From JABSSA01 sp039984715 (GTDB lineage Bacteria > Pseudomonadota > Alphaproteobacteria > Rhodobacterales > Rhodobacteraceae), in assembly GCA_039984715.1 (NCBI GenBank), contig JBDWUA010000015.1:124001-188000 (forward strand): a stretch of 64,000 bases of DNA, read 5' to 3'. Each line of letters begins with the position of its first letter. Position 1 is the stretch's first letter. A model generated the notes under the pieces. That model ran no database searches and was not told where the DNA came from. It was given only the letters and a program-made list of their open reading frames with translations. Positions 33,417 to 43,802 of the stretch are shown piece by piece. Made by a program: the position numbers and the translations under genes.

Positions 33417-34926
33417 CGTCGTTTTAGCCTGCGTGTTGGCCACTCCGGTCATCGCGGACGACATACAGTTTACCCCAATTGATGTTCCGAACCACGTCTA
33501 TGACGGTGGCTGGGAACATTTTGTGGGCGGCGGACTGGCCGTGTTTGATTGCAATGGTGACAATCGATCGGACATGGTCGCGGCCGGGGGCACGAACGCG
33601 CTGACTCTGTTTCGAAACACCTCAGAACATGACATTTCCTTTGCGGCAGAAACTATCGATATAACCGGTGTTTCCGGCGCGTATCCAATGGACTTGGACG
33701 GGGATGCGCATCTTGATCTGGTGTTATTAAGAGTTGGGCCAGATCAAGTCCTGAAGGGGGACGGCGATTGCAGTTTTTCGGCGATTTCGCTGCCCGGTGT
33801 TGTTTTCAAAGATCAATGGACCACCGCGTTCAGCGCAACTTGGGAACCCGGTGAAACCGCGCCGACACTTGCGTTTGGTCACTATGTGGATCGTACTGAT
33901 CCCTCCGGACCGTTCGAAGCTTGTGATACCAATACGCTGTGGCGACCTGCACAATCAGGTTATTCAAACACGGTCCTCAGCCCCGGTCATTGCGCCTTGT
34001 CGATCTTGTTCACCGATTGGGATCGATCCGGGCATGCTGATCTTCGGGTTTCGAATGACCGCCATTATTTTGTCCGTGATGGGCGCGAACAACTTTGGGC
34101 GATGGAAACACCTCCCCGGTTATTCGCTGCGGAAGATGGATGGTCAGAACACAAACTTTGGGGCATGGGCATCGCGACGCGGGACATTTATCGTGATGGT
34201 CGCGACGAAGTCTTTTTGTCATCCATGGGCGATCAGCGTTTGATGCGACGCCAAGGCGACGGCCCCACATTTGTAGACGTTCCTTTTGATGTCGGAACCG
34301 CTGCGCAACGCCCTTACATCGGTGAAGACGGACGCCCGTCGACGGGGTGGCACATCGCGTTTGGCGATATTCAAAACGATGGGCGCGAAGACGTGTTCAT
34401 CGCCAAAGGCAATGTCCAGCAAATGCCGGGCAACGCGATGGAAGACCCCAATAACCTTTTGATCCAGCAACCTGATGGGCGATTCAAAGAACATGGCGAC
34501 ACAGCCGGCGTCGCAAGCTTGCATCGCGCCCGAGGCGCAACACTGGTTGATTTCAACAATGACGGCCTGCTTGATCTGGCAGTGGTGAACCGTCGCGCCG
34601 CCTTAGAGGTATGGCAAAACACGACTGAAACGACGGGGCACTGGCTGTCTTTAGACGTCAAACTCAATAGCACAAACACGCATGCGGTCGGCGCTTTGAT
34701 CGAGGTCGAAGACGATCAAGGCATTCAATCTCGTGAAATCACAATTGGCGGGGGGCACGCTGGTGGAAGTGCGGTGCCGCAACACTTTGGCGTTGGTGCA
34801 AATGACACCGTGCGTGTCCGGGTTCGTTGGCCTCAGGGCCAGCAAAGCGATTGGATCGGAACCACAGTCAACCGACGCCTGCGCGTAACGAAAGACGGCA
34901 AAAACGCGCGCCTCACATCATACTAA
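33409..34926 (+). CDS. Secreted VCBS/FG-GAP repeat protein with ASPIC/UnbV domain
   Basis: A 505-residue exported protein of the CRTAC1 type. A short signal peptide ends near residue 16 (VVLACVLATPVIA). Several calcium-binding beta-propeller repeats follow, visible as DCNGDNRSDMVAAGG, DLDGDAHLDLVLLR, DIQNDGREDVFIAKG and DFNNDGLLDLAVVNRRAA. The C-terminal 90 residues (VGALIEVEDDQGIQ, ITIGGGHAGGSAVPQHFGVG, VRVRWPQGQ) form the ASPIC/UnbV domain. The start overlaps the regulator stop by 8 nt. It ends tail-to-tail (4-nt overlap) with the di-heme peroxidase. Such pairs occur together in other bacteria; the substrate is unknown. Confidence 0.85.
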   Translation: MRNVVLACVLATPVIADDIQFTPIDVPNHVYDGGWEHFVGGGLAVFDCNGDNRSDMVAAGGTNALTLFRNTSEHDISFAAETIDITGVSGAYPMDLDGDAHLDLVLLRVGPDQVLKGDGDCSFSAISLPGVVFKDQWTTAFSATWEPGETAPTLAFGHYVDRTDPSGPFEACDTNTLWRPAQSGYSNTVLSPGHCALSILFTDWDRSGHADLRVSNDRHYFVRDGREQLWAMETPPRLFAAEDGWSEHKLWGMGIATRDIYRDGRDEVFLSSMGDQRLMRRQGDGPTFVDVPFDVGTAAQRPYIGEDGRPSTGWHIAFGDIQNDGREDVFIAKGNVQQMPGNAMEDPNNLLIQQPDGRFKEHGDTAGVASLHRARGATLVDFNNDGLLDLAVVNRRAALEVWQNTTETTGHWLSLDVKLNSTNTHAVGALIEVEDDQGIQSREITIGGGHAGGSAVPQHFGVGANDTVRVRVRWPQGQQSDWIGTTVNRRLRVTKDGKNARLTSY

Positions 34927-36242
34927 CGATCCACCGGCAAACCGCTTGGCACTTGTGCGGGAATACCCAAGCGTCCGCGCAGGCTGAACGGGTCAGTCAG
35001 GGCGTTTAAGAACGCTATCAAATCTTGAACTTCACTGTCTTTTAACTGGATCGTTTCAAGTTCGTTGGCATCAGCGATAGATGACATTTCACTGGCATCC
35101 TCGATAACCTGAAGATCGCCAAACTCTGGACCATCGGCCAACACCGCTTGAGCGGGGTCATACGCCCGCAGGCTGGCGACAGGATCAAGGTGATGCCGAA
35201 TGACGGCCTCAAGCGACGCGTATGATCCAGAATGCCCATACGGACCAGTGTAGACCACGTTGCGCAATGAAGGTGTACGAAACCGGTAAGCATCCTCTGC
35301 ACGTCCCGTTACACGCATGCGACCTGTATCTTGGGCATGCGATTCAAACCGGGCGGCCTTGCCCGGCCCAATTTGTGGCATCGCAATCGCGTGGAATTTA
35401 TGGTCGGTTTGAAACAATCCCGAATGGCAATTGGCGCATCCTGCGGCCCCGTAAAACAAAGTCATGCCGCGCGATGCGTTTTCGGACAGCTCTGCTTTAC
35501 CGTTCAGATACAAATCAAATGGCGATGCCGTCGCGCGCCATTCAAAATCTACAAACGCCGCAATTGCATCAGAGATGTCGGTAAAATGCACCTGATTGAC
35601 GCCAAGCTTTTCAAAGCGACTTTTGTATTCCGGCACGCCCGAAATACGACGGGACAAAATATCCCAAGCGCCCCCCGGCCCTGTAATTAAACCCTGCCGA
35701 ACCGCTTGGCTGACGTCATTTTCGGAATAATGCCCTGCCATCTCATCGCCGCTGAGGACAGGAAACATGGTTTGTGCGCTAAGGACGCTGGCAAAGCCTG
35801 CTTCCATCTCGCCGCCTAAGGGCGTGCGAATGCCGCTGTCGCGCGATGCATCCGCTTCTAGACGGCCATCGTGAAAGAAGCTGGTGAATTCCGGCGCGCC
35901 AAGATTAAACAACGCAGGCGAATTTCTGGGTATACGTTGTTCCGGCTTGTTGTCTGGATCAATTTTGCGATCTGGTCCAAGCCCAACACCGCCATCCCCC
36001 AACCCCAATGATTGGCCATCCGACGTATTGAAACGCGGATGATGACAGGTTGCGCAAGATACCGTTTTGTTTCCGGACAAAATCGGATCAAAGAACAGCA
36101 AATGTCCCAACTCTACTTGCGCGGAATTCAGTTCCGGGAAATTGGCATCGGGCGACGGTAAATCCATCGCCCACACGCCTGTTCCGGCACCCACGAAAAA
36201 GGCCGCCAGAACATGTTTCGTCCTAGACGAACCTATTGACAT
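34923..36242 (-). CDS. Di-heme cytochrome c peroxidase (MauG/CcpA family)
   Basis: A 439-residue periplasmic protein with a signal peptide ([16 protein letters not shown]) and two heme c sites: CATCH at 63-67 and CANCH at about residue 262-266 ([11 protein letters not shown]). GELLFFDP-like [20 protein letters not shown] is typical of the family, which reduces hydrogen peroxide or oxidises protein side chains. The ATG at 36242 lies inside the last codons of xylA (20-nt overlap), so it is the third cistron after xylB and xylA. It converges with the VCBS/ASPIC gene. A sugar locus is an unusual place for it. Confidence 0.87.
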   Translation of the reverse strand: MSIGSSRTKHVLAAFFVGAGTGVWAMDLPSPDANFPELNSAQVELGHLLFFDPILSGNKTVSCATCHHPRFNTSDGQSLGLGDGGVGLGPDRKIDPDNKPEQRIPRNSPALFNLGAPEFTSFFHDGRLEADASRDSGIRTPLGGEMEAGFASVLSAQTMFPVLSGDEMAGHYSENDVSQAVRQGLITGPGGAWDILSRRISGVPEYKSRFEKLGVNQVHFTDISDAIAAFVDFEWRATASPFDLYLNGKAELSENASRGMTLFYGAAGCANCHSGLFQTDHKFHAIAMPQIGPGKAARFESHAQDTGRMRVTGRAEDAYRFRTPSLRNVVYTGPYGHSGSYASLEAVIRHHLDPVASLRAYDPAQAVLADGPEFGDLQVIEDASEMSSIADANELETIQLKDSEVQDLIAFLNALTDPFSLRGRLGIPAQVPSGLPVDR

Positions 36243-37530
36243 AATTCTCAAGAACTTCTTGCTTTCCGGACCGTGGTTCCGGCTCGATACCTTCGTTCAT
36301 CACGCGTTGTGCAACTGTTTCTAAATCGCTGTCCAACATCGCTTTGGCCTCGGGCGTGTTCCAACCATCATAGCGCGCTTTCAAAGCGTCCTCGAGACCG
36401 CCGTCTTCGATCATTGCCGCCGCTGCTTTCAAGCCGCGTGCGCAGATATCCATGCCGCCGACATGTCCCGCAATCAAATCCTCTGCGTCCACCGATTGAC
36501 GACGCAATTTTGCGTCAAAGTTTGTGCCGCCTTTGTTCAACCCGCCCGATTTAAGGATATAGTAATAACACAGCGCGACTTCGGGGGTGTTGTTGGGGAA
36601 CTGATCCGTATCCCATCCCGATTGATAGTCGTTGCGGTTCATATCAATGGACCCAAGCATCCCATCAGATGTCGCGACAGAGATTTCGTGTTCAAACGAA
36701 TGTCCGGCAAGGATCGCGTGGCCCTGTTCAAGGTTCAGCTTAACATCGTTTTCCAATCCGTATTTGCGCAGAAAACCAATGCAAGTCGCCGCATCAAAAT
36801 CATATTGATGCTTCGACGGCTCTTGCGGCTTGGGTTCCACAAGAATTTCGCCCTCAAAGCCGATCTTATGTTTGTAGTCGACCACCATCGAAAGAAACCG
36901 TCCCATATGGTCAAGTTCGGCGCCCATATTCGTGTTCAAAACGGTTTCATATCCTTCGCGTCCACCCCACAGAACATAGTTCTGGCCGCCCAGTTTCTTG
37001 GTCGCATCCAAACAGGATTTGACCGTCGCCGCCGCATAGGCAAATACATCAGGGTCAGGGTTGGTCGATGCACCCGACATCCAGCGGCGATGGCTGAACA
37101 TGTTTGCAGTGCCCCACAACAACCCTGTGTTGGTCGCTTCCATTTTTTCGCCGAAATAATCGGTAATCTCTTCTAACCGCGCGAGGCTTTCGGCAAAATT
37201 TGCACCTTCCGGCCGGATGTCCGCGTCATGCCAACAAAAGTAAGGCACACCAAGGATATCGAACATTTCAAAGGCAACATCAGCCTTGATTTTCGCGCGG
37301 CCCATATCATCTTGGGGATGCCAAGGTCGAAGGAATGTTTGCCCGCCAAAAGGGTCCCCGCCTTCCCACGCGAATGAATGCCAATACGCCACAGCAAAGC
37401 GCAAGTGATCTTCCATGCGCTTTCCCAAGACGACTTCATCTGGATTGTAATGGCGAAAAGCCAGCGGATTAGTGCTGTCTTTGCCTTCGTAAGAAATCTT
37501 GGAAATGCCGTCGAAAAAACCAGTCGTCAT
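36223..37530 (-). CDS. xylA: Xylose isomerase
   Basis: A 435-residue enzyme that converts D-xylose to D-xylulose. Active-site and metal-binding segments are present: [12 protein letters not shown] (catalytic His and Asp), [25 protein letters not shown] (metal Glu), [17 protein letters not shown], and [20 protein letters not shown]. The length and N-terminus ([19 protein letters not shown]) fit the class II (longer) isomerases. Its ATG overlaps the xylB stop (4 nt), giving xylB-xylA order, and its 3' end overlaps the peroxidase start. Cytosolic. Confidence 0.96.
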   Translation of the reverse strand: MTTGFFDGISKISYEGKDSTNPLAFRHYNPDEVVLGKRMEDHLRFAVAYWHSFAWEGGDPFGGQTFLRPWHPQDDMGRAKIKADVAFEMFDILGVPYFCWHDADIRPEGANFAESLARLEEITDYFGEKMEATNTGLLWGTANMFSHRRWMSGASTNPDPDVFAYAAATVKSCLDATKKLGGQNYVLWGGREGYETVLNTNMGAELDHMGRFLSMVVDYKHKIGFEGEILVEPKPQEPSKHQYDFDAATCIGFLRKYGLENDVKLNLEQGHAILAGHSFEHEISVATSDGMLGSIDMNRNDYQSGWDTDQFPNNTPEVALCYYYILKSGGLNKGGTNFDAKLRRQSVDAEDLIAGHVGGMDICARGLKAAAAMIEDGGLEDALKARYDGWNTPEAKAMLDSDLETVAQRVMNEGIEPEPRSGKQEVLENYVNRFV

Positions 37531-38978
37531 TGGAGAGCCTTTAATTTGGGATAGCCTGCGCGGAACGCCTGATAGGCGTCGTCAAATGCGGCGATCAGAT
37601 TTTGATTTGGTTCGATTGTGTCTGCAATTGGCGGACGCGACATCAGGCTTTCCGGGGTCGCACCCGTCACGCCGCAAATGGCCAACCGCGCTGCGCCTAA
37701 GGCCGCGCCAAATTCGCCCTGTGCAGGTCGGTGCAAAGGTAGATTGAGCGTTGTGGCAAGGATCTCGGTCCAGATACGAGACCGCGTCCCGCCACCGATG
37801 GCCAAAGCACCGTCCAGCGTTAATCCGGTAGATTTTAGCGCCTCGTAACTATCCCGCAATGCAAAGCTGACACCTTCCATCACAGCGCGGGACATGTCGC
37901 CAATTTCTGTGCCCACATCCAACCCGGTAAATCCGGCCCGGATTTGGCTGTCGTTATGAGGTGTGCGCTCACCACTTAGATAGGGATAGAACCGAACGCC
38001 TGTTGGCGCTTGCAAGGTGTCCCCCGCCGCGTCGCTTAAGGCTTCGGGTGTTTGGCCGGTAATACGCGACAGCCAGTTTAGGCAATCCGTCGCGGCCAAA
38101 TTCACACCCATCTGATACCAATGACCGGGAACCGCATGGCAAAACGTGTGCACGGCGCTTTGTGGCGATGGGGCACAGCGATCCCGACCCGACAACAAAA
38201 CACCAGATGTTCCAAGTGAAACGAAAGCCACGCCTTCGCCCAACGCGCCGACACCACAAGCGGCCACGGCATTGTCAGCGCCACCCGCAACCACCTGAAC
38301 ACTCGCATTCAATCCCAATGTTGCAGCGCGATCAGGCAGGACCTGCCCTACAACATCCGTACCCTCCAACAGCCCCGGCATCTGGCGTTCATTCATGTCA
38401 CTTGCCGCAACAAGGTCCGCGCTCCACCGACGGTTTGCGACATCCAACCACGCGCTGCCCGCCGCATCCGACATGTCGGTGACACGCCGCCCGGTCAGCC
38501 AAAAGCTCAGGTAATCTTTGGGCAACATAACGGTTGCGACCTGATCAAACAGGTCTGGTTCGTTTGCTTTCATCCACGCAAGCTTTGGCGCAGTGAACCC
38601 GGGAAATACGATATTTCCGCTGATGTCGCGCACCCCGGCCATCTGGTCCAACTTGGCCGCCTCGACATACGCACGCGTGTCATTCCACAAGATACAAGGT
38701 CGCAAGACCTCGCCATCTTTGTTTAGAACCACCGCGCCATGCATGTGCCCCGAAAAGCTGATCCCGCGCACCGCATCAAAGGCATCCGAATAATCGGCCT
38801 TGAGTTGCGCAAGACACGCCCCAAGGGCTGTGATCCAGTCGCTGGGGTTCTGTTCGCTCCACCCCGCATGCGGGTGTGAGACGTTGTAATCGGATGTCGC
38901 TGACCCGATTGGTGCACCTTCTGCATCTGTCAATAACGCCCTAAGTCCAGACGTGCCAAGATCCAATCCGATATACAT
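37527..38978 (-). CDS. xylB: Xylulokinase
   Basis: A 483-residue FGGY-family kinase that phosphorylates D-xylulose to xylulose 5-phosphate. The N-terminal [18 protein letters not shown] is the phosphate-binding start; [14 protein letters not shown] and the family signature region [17 protein letters not shown] plus [14 protein letters not shown] are visible. The ATG at 38978 has GGGAGG 4 nt upstream; the frame extends 4 codons further. It is divergent from rpe, with a near copy of the xylF-promoter palindrome 31 bp upstream. Confidence 0.94.
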   Translation of the reverse strand: MYIGLDLGTSGLRALLTDAEGAPIGSATSDYNVSHPHAGWSEQNPSDWITALGACLAQLKADYSDAFDAVRGISFSGHMHGAVVLNKDGEVLRPCILWNDTRAYVEAAKLDQMAGVRDISGNIVFPGFTAPKLAWMKANEPDLFDQVATVMLPKDYLSFWLTGRRVTDMSDAAGSAWLDVANRRWSADLVAASDMNERQMPGLLEGTDVVGQVLPDRAATLGLNASVQVVAGGADNAVAACGVGALGEGVAFVSLGTSGVLLSGRDRCAPSPQSAVHTFCHAVPGHWYQMGVNLAATDCLNWLSRITGQTPEALSDAAGDTLQAPTGVRFYPYLSGERTPHNDSQIRAGFTGLDVGTEIGDMSRAVMEGVSFALRDSYEALKSTGLTLDGALAIGGGTRSRIWTEILATTLNLPLHRPAQGEFGAALGAARLAICGVTGATPESLMSRPPIADTIEPNQNLIAAFDDAYQAFRAGYPKLKALQ

Positions 38979-39008
38979 AAGTCCTCCCAATCCATCATAG
39001 TTTTGGTA

Positions 39009-39034
39009 AATTTAATTCGATTGTCAAATTAATT
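39009..39034. promoter_or_regulatory. Second copy of the xyl operator palindrome
   Basis: AATTTAATT, 9 bp, AATTAATT in the xylB/rpe divergent region. The half-site sequence and 9-bp spacing match the perfect palindrome at the xylF promoter (32103-32135), including the CG directly after the left arm and CA before the right arm. It links xylBA and probably rpe to the same ROK regulator. Confidence 0.6.
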
Positions 39035-39171
39035 ATACACCCTGACACCCATTCGAAACCGTAGACTCCGAGATTTGGTGCAGACCAACAAGACTGCTTT
39101 TTCTTTACCCCACTGCTTGCTTGGTCTCGAACACAATACCCGATAAGACGGCAATCAAAAGGAATCTTACC

Positions 39172-39861
39172 ATGGCATTCGACCGTTCGATCAAAATCGC
39201 TCCTTCAATTCTTGCAGCAGATTTCGCGAATTTCGGTGCGGAATGTTCTAGCGTCGAAACGCAAGGGGCCGACTGGATCCATGTCGATGTGATGGACGGG
39301 CATTTTGTTCCGAACATTACATTTGGACCCGCGACCTGTGCCGCCATTCGCCCGCACATCAAGGGCGTCATGGACGTGCATCTAATGATTGCCCCTGTTG
39401 ATGCGTACATTCAGGACTTTGCAGACGCGGGCGCAGATATTTTGACGGCCCATGTCGAAGCAGGGCCACATACTCACCGGACATTGCAGGCCATTCGCGC
39501 AGCAGGAATGCGGCCCGGCGTTGCATTAAACCCGGGCACACCAGCCGAAGCAGTTGCCGAAGTTCTGGACCTAGTTGATCTCGTCTGTGTTATGACTGTT
39601 AACCCCGGCTTCGGCGGTCAGAAATTCATTGATATGTCGAGCAAGATCAGAGCCTTGCGCAACATGATTGGCGATCGACCAATTCACATCGAAATCGACG
39701 GGGGTGTCGATCCTTCCACTGCACCAATTGTTGCACAAGCGGGCGCGGATGTTTTGGTTGCAGGATCAGCCGTCTTTCGGGGCGGATCAGTCGCTGATCC
39801 AGCCCCATATGGCGAAAACATACGCGCAATTCGAAACGCCGCACAGGGCGTGTGGACTTAA
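39172..39861 (+). CDS. rpe: Ribulose-phosphate 3-epimerase
   Basis: A 229-residue TIM-barrel enzyme that interconverts ribulose 5-phosphate and xylulose 5-phosphate. Key segments: KIAPSILAADFANFG, DWIHVDVMDGHFVPNITFGP (metal and catalytic Asp), MTVNPGFGGQKFI, and EIDGGVDPSTAP. The ATG at 39172 has AAGGA 8 nt upstream. It is divergent from xylB and shares its operator-like palindrome, which makes sense because it connects xylulose 5-phosphate to the pentose phosphate pathway. Confidence 0.95.
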   Translation: MAFDRSIKIAPSILAADFANFGAECSSVETQGADWIHVDVMDGHFVPNITFGPATCAAIRPHIKGVMDVHLMIAPVDAYIQDFADAGADILTAHVEAGPHTHRTLQAIRAAGMRPGVALNPGTPAEAVAEVLDLVDLVCVMTVNPGFGGQKFIDMSSKIRALRNMIGDRPIHIEIDGGVDPSTAPIVAQAGADVLVAGSAVFRGGSVADPAPYGENIRAIRNAAQGVWT

Positions 39862-39886
39862 GGGCACTTTTGCTGCCCCCCAAGTC
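39855..39886 (+). terminator. Possible terminator overlapping the rpe stop
   Basis: GACTT-GGGCA (39855-39866, with an AA bulge) can pair with TGCCC-AAGTC (39874-39886). The stem is interrupted and no U-tract follows, so this is weak. Confidence 0.3.
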
Positions 39887-40010
39887 ACTTAGAATGATCA
39901 CCTAAGCCAAATCTTATCCTCGCGACTGAGGCAACGTGCGAAATCAATGACCACAAGCGTTAAACTACCCCAGCAATCGAATTTAGACCCAAAGGTCTAA
40001 GCGATAATCT

Positions 40011-41072
40011 TCACCCAATCTGCGCCGCTGCACGCTCAATTTCTTTCTCGATGGGTTTATAGTCGAATTTGGCCAAAACGATCCCATGGTCACTGGTTAC
40101 ATTTGAAGTTTCGTGATCATCCAGATGATCATTCCAAAACCGCGTATCTCGATAGGCCCAAATACGGTTGGGCGAGTGGTCATAAAACTGTTCAGACACC
40201 AGAATATGATCCAGAATTTCCAGCTTGTTTCTGAAAATATGCGTGTAATGCACATTGCGAAGACTGCGGTATTGTTTGAGCATTTGAACCGAATATAGTC
40301 CAAGATCACCAGATTTGGATTCCCGTGACCCCACGCGGCTTGCCTCAAACAACTTATAGGACGGATCACCTGTGACGATGGTGGTGGAAACGCTCAAATA
40401 ATCGTCATTCAAGTCGCCGAGGACGATGAAAGGCGTGTCGTTGTCCAACATGCGACGATTTAACAGCACCCGAAGTGCGGCGGCTTCTGCGGCACGACGG
40501 ACGGTAGAAAGGGCGGCCCCAATGGCGACCTCATCTTGGGTTGGCAATCGACGGCGGTCGCTGGAATCAAGATCAATAGGTCGTTTGGATTTTAAATGCG
40601 CATTGAACAACACGATCTCGGGGGCACCTCGTCGCGCTTTGATCCGAATTTCCAAAGGTGGGCGTGAAAAGTTGTCGATCCGAACATCCATATGATTGGT
40701 TGATTGAGACGTCTGGCCTTTGCGAAACCGCACATCATCGGGGAAATTTTCATGCCAAACAGGGTCGCCGCGCAGGATGCCTGACTTGACTGCATATGCG
40801 ACCTGAACTTGTGATCGGCTGGGTGCATCACGGGCAACCAACTCATATTCGTCTTGAACACCGCCAGCGATCAAACAGGCTTGCAGGGCTTCAACGCTCC
40901 AGATTTCCTGAAATCCGACCACGTCTGCTTCCATTTCGGCAATTCGCGCGCCGATCCATCGGGTTTTCTGATCAAACTCTTCTTGCGTATAGGCGGGTTT
41001 AGAACTGGCATAGATTGATTGACCTGGGCCAATCAGATTTTTCACATTGAATGTGGCAACAGATAAAGACAT
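40011..41072 (-). CDS. Endonuclease/exonuclease/phosphatase family protein
   Basis: A 353-residue EEP-fold hydrolase. The catalytic motifs are in order: ATFNVKNL near the start, VVGFQEIW (metal Glu), LFNAHLKSKR (catalytic His), VLGDLNDDY (Asp/Asn), LDHILVSEQF, and SDHGIVLAKF (final His). The family includes DNases, phosphodiesterases and sphingomyelinases; no signal peptide is visible, so a cytosolic nuclease or phosphodiesterase is likely. It stands alone, 69 bp downstream of the beta-oxidation operon and in the same direction. Confidence 0.85.
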   Translation of the reverse strand: MSLSVATFNVKNLIGPGQSIYASSKPAYTQEEFDQKTRWIGARIAEMEADVVGFQEIWSVEALQACLIAGGVQDEYELVARDAPSRSQVQVAYAVKSGILRGDPVWHENFPDDVRFRKGQTSQSTNHMDVRIDNFSRPPLEIRIKARRGAPEIVLFNAHLKSKRPIDLDSSDRRRLPTQDEVAIGAALSTVRRAAEAAALRVLLNRRMLDNDTPFIVLGDLNDDYLSVSTTIVTGDPSYKLFEASRVGSRESKSGDLGLYSVQMLKQYRSLRNVHYTHIFRNKLEILDHILVSEQFYDHSPNRIWAYRDTRFWNDHLDDHETSNVTSDHGIVLAKFDYKPIEKEIERAAAQIG

Positions 41073-41140
41073 GGCGATAAATCCTGCTTAAAATGAATGC
41101 CTCCAGACTACACGAGGGACAATTTCAATCAATGCGGGCG

Positions 41141-42622
41141 TTATCGCAGCTGATCTTCGAAGGTGTCGATCAACTTGTGCTTTAGGATTTTTCCGGTGGG
41201 TGCAGCCGGTAATTGGGTGGCCAAAATGATATGCGCAGGCCGTTTGTAACCGGCAAGTTTTGGTTGGACAAAGGTCTTCAAGTCATCCGCATTCAGGTTG
41301 CAATCAGGTGCAACCTGACAGAACGCCAAAACCTGTTCGTCCCCGTCCAATGTGCGTCCAACAACAGCAGCCTGAATGACTTCGGGGTGGTCGTTCAAGG
41401 CCGCTTCGACTTCGGGCGGATACACGTTAAATCCGCCATGGATAATCAGTTCTTTTGAGCGGCCCAAAATGTGCAAAAACCCTTGGTCATCGATCCGGCC
41501 CAGATCACCTGTCCGCATCCATCCCTGATCATCCAAAGCTTGTTTGGTCGCATCTGGGTTTTTGTAATATCCTCGCATGACATGCGGGCCACGCGATTGC
41601 ACTTCTCCTATGCCGTTGCCACCACCTTCGACATCATCATCGATGCGAATTTCAACCCCCGCCAAGGGTGGACCAACAGACGTATCTGGATTGCCGATCT
41701 CGTGTAATGTCGCACAAATGCCTGCCGTCGTTTCGGTCATGCCGTACCCGTTTTGAACAGCGACGCCATAAAACGCTTCGGCTTCGCGTTTCCAAGACGG
41801 ATCAAGCGGTGCAGCACCGGATGACACATACCGCAATGTCGTTGAGTCCAGACGTTCAAGGCCTTGTGCTTTGGCATGGGCCATCAACACGGCATGCATC
41901 TGAGGAACGCCGGAAAACAACGTGATGCCGTCGCGCAAAGCCTCAAATACAACGTTGACGTCAAAACGCGGCACCAGACGGACAGGCGCGCCCGCATAGA
42001 TGGACGCCACAACAACAGAGCACAGTCCAAACACATGCGTGGTTGGCAAGACTCCGTACACAAAATCACGTGTGGTGATGGATCGCAGATGTGCCGATGT
42101 TTTGCCGCCAAACCGCACATTGGCATGGGTCAACATCACTCCCTTTGGGTCGCCGGTTGTGCCAGTGGTATACAACAACACCGCGATATCGGGGTGCAGA
42201 TCAGGCGCGCTGGTGCTGCATAATTCGGCCAAAGACCCGAACGCCCCGGAAACGGGCAATGCCCCCAATCGGTCCGCATGTAGACGTGCATCAGTGGACA
42301 CTTCGGTTGTGAACCAGATCATTGCCGGATTTGCGTGCGCGATAACGCGATCAATCTCGGCCTCAGATTGACGCACATTGATCGGAATGGCAGCGGCGCC
42401 AACCCGCCATGCCGCAAACAAAGCCGCAACTGCCGCGCCGCAGTTCTCGGACAAAATCATGACCCGATCGCCCGGTTTCACATGCGTCATTCGCGTGGCC
42501 AGTTCCGCAGCCGCCGCGTCCAAATCCCGGTAAGTCCAACGCGCACCCGTAACATCGGTTAAAGCCAACGCATCGGGGCGTGTAGCAACTTGATGCGCCA
42601 GATGTTCCTCGGCGCGCTCCAT
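41141..42622 (-). CDS. AMP-dependent acyl-CoA ligase
   Basis: A 493-residue member of the ANL superfamily. The P-loop-like motif LLYTTGTTGDPKGVMLTHAN is at about 150-170, NGYGMTETTAG near 289-299, and TGDLGRIDDQGFLHILGRSKE in the hinge region; a C-terminal Lys in PTGKILKHKL is the adenylation lysine. It activates a carboxylic acid to its CoA thioester with ATP. The ATG at 42622 overlaps the hydratase stop (TGATG); a TTG codon earlier is not needed. As last gene of the operon it likely supplies the CoA ester degraded by the other enzymes. Confidence 0.92.
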   Translation of the reverse strand: MERAEEHLAHQVATRPDALALTDVTGARWTYRDLDAAAAELATRMTHVKPGDRVMILSENCGAAVAALFAAWRVGAAAIPINVRQSEAEIDRVIAHANPAMIWFTTEVSTDARLHADRLGALPVSGAFGSLAELCSTSAPDLHPDIAVLLYTTGTTGDPKGVMLTHANVRFGGKTSAHLRSITTRDFVYGVLPTTHVFGLCSVVVASIYAGAPVRLVPRFDVNVVFEALRDGITLFSGVPQMHAVLMAHAKAQGLERLDSTTLRYVSSGAAPLDPSWKREAEAFYGVAVQNGYGMTETTAGICATLHEIGNPDTSVGPPLAGVEIRIDDDVEGGGNGIGEVQSRGPHVMRGYYKNPDATKQALDDQGWMRTGDLGRIDDQGFLHILGRSKELIIHGGFNVYPPEVEAALNDHPEVIQAAVVGRTLDGDEQVLAFCQVAPDCNLNADDLKTFVQPKLAGYKRPAHIILATQLPAAPTGKILKHKLIDTFEDQLR

Positions 42623-43392
42623 CAAGGGAATTTTGGTGCGCGCTTTTCAAGAAAGGCGGCGATACCTTCTGCGGCTTCGGGACCACCCGCGGCCCGCGCC
42701 ATTGCGTCACGTTCGGTGTCCAGTTGTGCCGCTTCAGTTACATCATAGGCTTGGGCAACCATGGATCGAATAACACCTTGGGCAGTTCTTGGACCTGCGG
42801 CAATCGCATCTGCCAATGCGTGGGCACTGGTCATGACCTCGCTGGCGTCAACCACTGCATTTACAGCCCCCAAAGCGTGCATTCGTTCTGCAGTGACTGG
42901 GCGCGCCAGAACACACATCTCCATTGCCAACGGTCGTGGCACCAAACGCGCCAAGGCCGCAGTTAATCCAGCATCAGGCACAAGACCGGCTTTGACATAA
43001 GCGGCGGTGAATTTGGCACCCGCTTCAACCACAATGAAATCACAAGCCAAGGCCAGTGACGCCCCAGCACCCGCAGCACCGCCTTTTACGGCGGCAATAA
43101 CTGGAACAGGTGACGCCCTGATCCCACGCACAAGATCGTGCAGGTCGTCGACCTTTTCGCGCCGTTCTTCCTCGGACAGTTCGCGCCGGGCAATCAGAAC
43201 GTTCAAATCCCCACCGGCACAGAAAAAGTCGCCCTCAGATGTCAGGATGATCGCGCGTATGCGTTTGTCTTGTGCAAGATTTAATGCGTCTTGGATCGCA
43301 GTATATAATTCGGGCGACAAAGCACCCCGTCGTGACGCATTGCCATTCCAGATTATGACGCGATCCCCCGCGTCTTCTAACCGCGCGCTCAT
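42622..43392 (-). CDS. Enoyl-CoA hydratase/isomerase
   Basis: A 256-residue crotonase-fold protein. The oxyanion-hole segments are LTSEGDFFCAGGDLNVLI and VIAAVKGGAAGAGASLALAC. At the positions of the two catalytic acids of classical hydratases the sequence reads AGAKFTAAYVKAGLVPDAG, where the second acid is Asp rather than Glu, so a hydratase or isomerase role is not certain. The ATG overlaps the stop of the thioesterase gene, and its stop overlaps the ligase ATG. Confidence 0.88.
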   Translation of the reverse strand: MSARLEDAGDRVIIWNGNASRRGALSPELYTAIQDALNLAQDKRIRAIILTSEGDFFCAGGDLNVLIARRELSEEERREKVDDLHDLVRGIRASPVPVIAAVKGGAAGAGASLALACDFIVVEAGAKFTAAYVKAGLVPDAGLTAALARLVPRPLAMEMCVLARPVTAERMHALGAVNAVVDASEVMTSAHALADAIAAGPRTAQGVIRSMVAQAYDVTEAAQLDTERDAMARAAGGPEAAEGIAAFLEKRAPKFP

Positions 43393-43802
43393 GCCTTGAT
43401 CCTTTTGTAGACACCTGTCGCGGTTGCAAGAATGCAGCCTTCCGCGTCAACCAATTCACCCGTGGTAAGAAGCGTGCTGCGCCCGCCCCCTGACACAGCC
43501 CCCTGCGCAGTGACCCGCCCCCCGCGTGCAGGGGCCAAAAAGTTGGTTGTCATCGACAAGGTCGCCACCGTCGGTCGGCCGCCTTTGTCAAATTCGAGGG
43601 CGGCAGCATATCCCATCGCATTGTCCAACATGCAGGCCATGATGCCGCCATGCAGGCCACCGTGACGGTTTCCGTGCTGTGGCCCAATCTCAAGGTGACA
43701 CTGGGCCTGATCTTTCTGAAGGTCGACGACATATCCCAGCAACGTCTGCGCACCGGTTTCGCCCCGAATGATCAATGGGTCTTCAGGCTGTTGAAAGTTC
43801 AA
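43389..43802 (-). CDS. PaaI-type hotdog thioesterase
   Basis: A 137-residue hotdog-fold protein. The signature NRHGGLHGGIMACMLDNAMG carries the HGG...D pattern of PaaI thioesterases, which hydrolyse phenylacetyl- or other acyl-CoA esters. I place the start at a TTG (43802), because GGAG lies exactly 7 nt upstream and no ATG is available without a 70-nt overlap into the dehydrogenase gene; the start still overlaps that gene by 20 nt. It may release CoA from stalled intermediates of the pathway. Confidence 0.82.
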   Translation of the reverse strand: MNFQQPEDPLIIRGETGAQTLLGYVVDLQKDQAQCHLEIGPQHGNRHGGLHGGIMACMLDNAMGYAAALEFDKGGRPTVATLSMTTNFLAPARGGRVTAQGAVSGGGRSTLLTTGELVDAEGCILATATGVYKRIKA

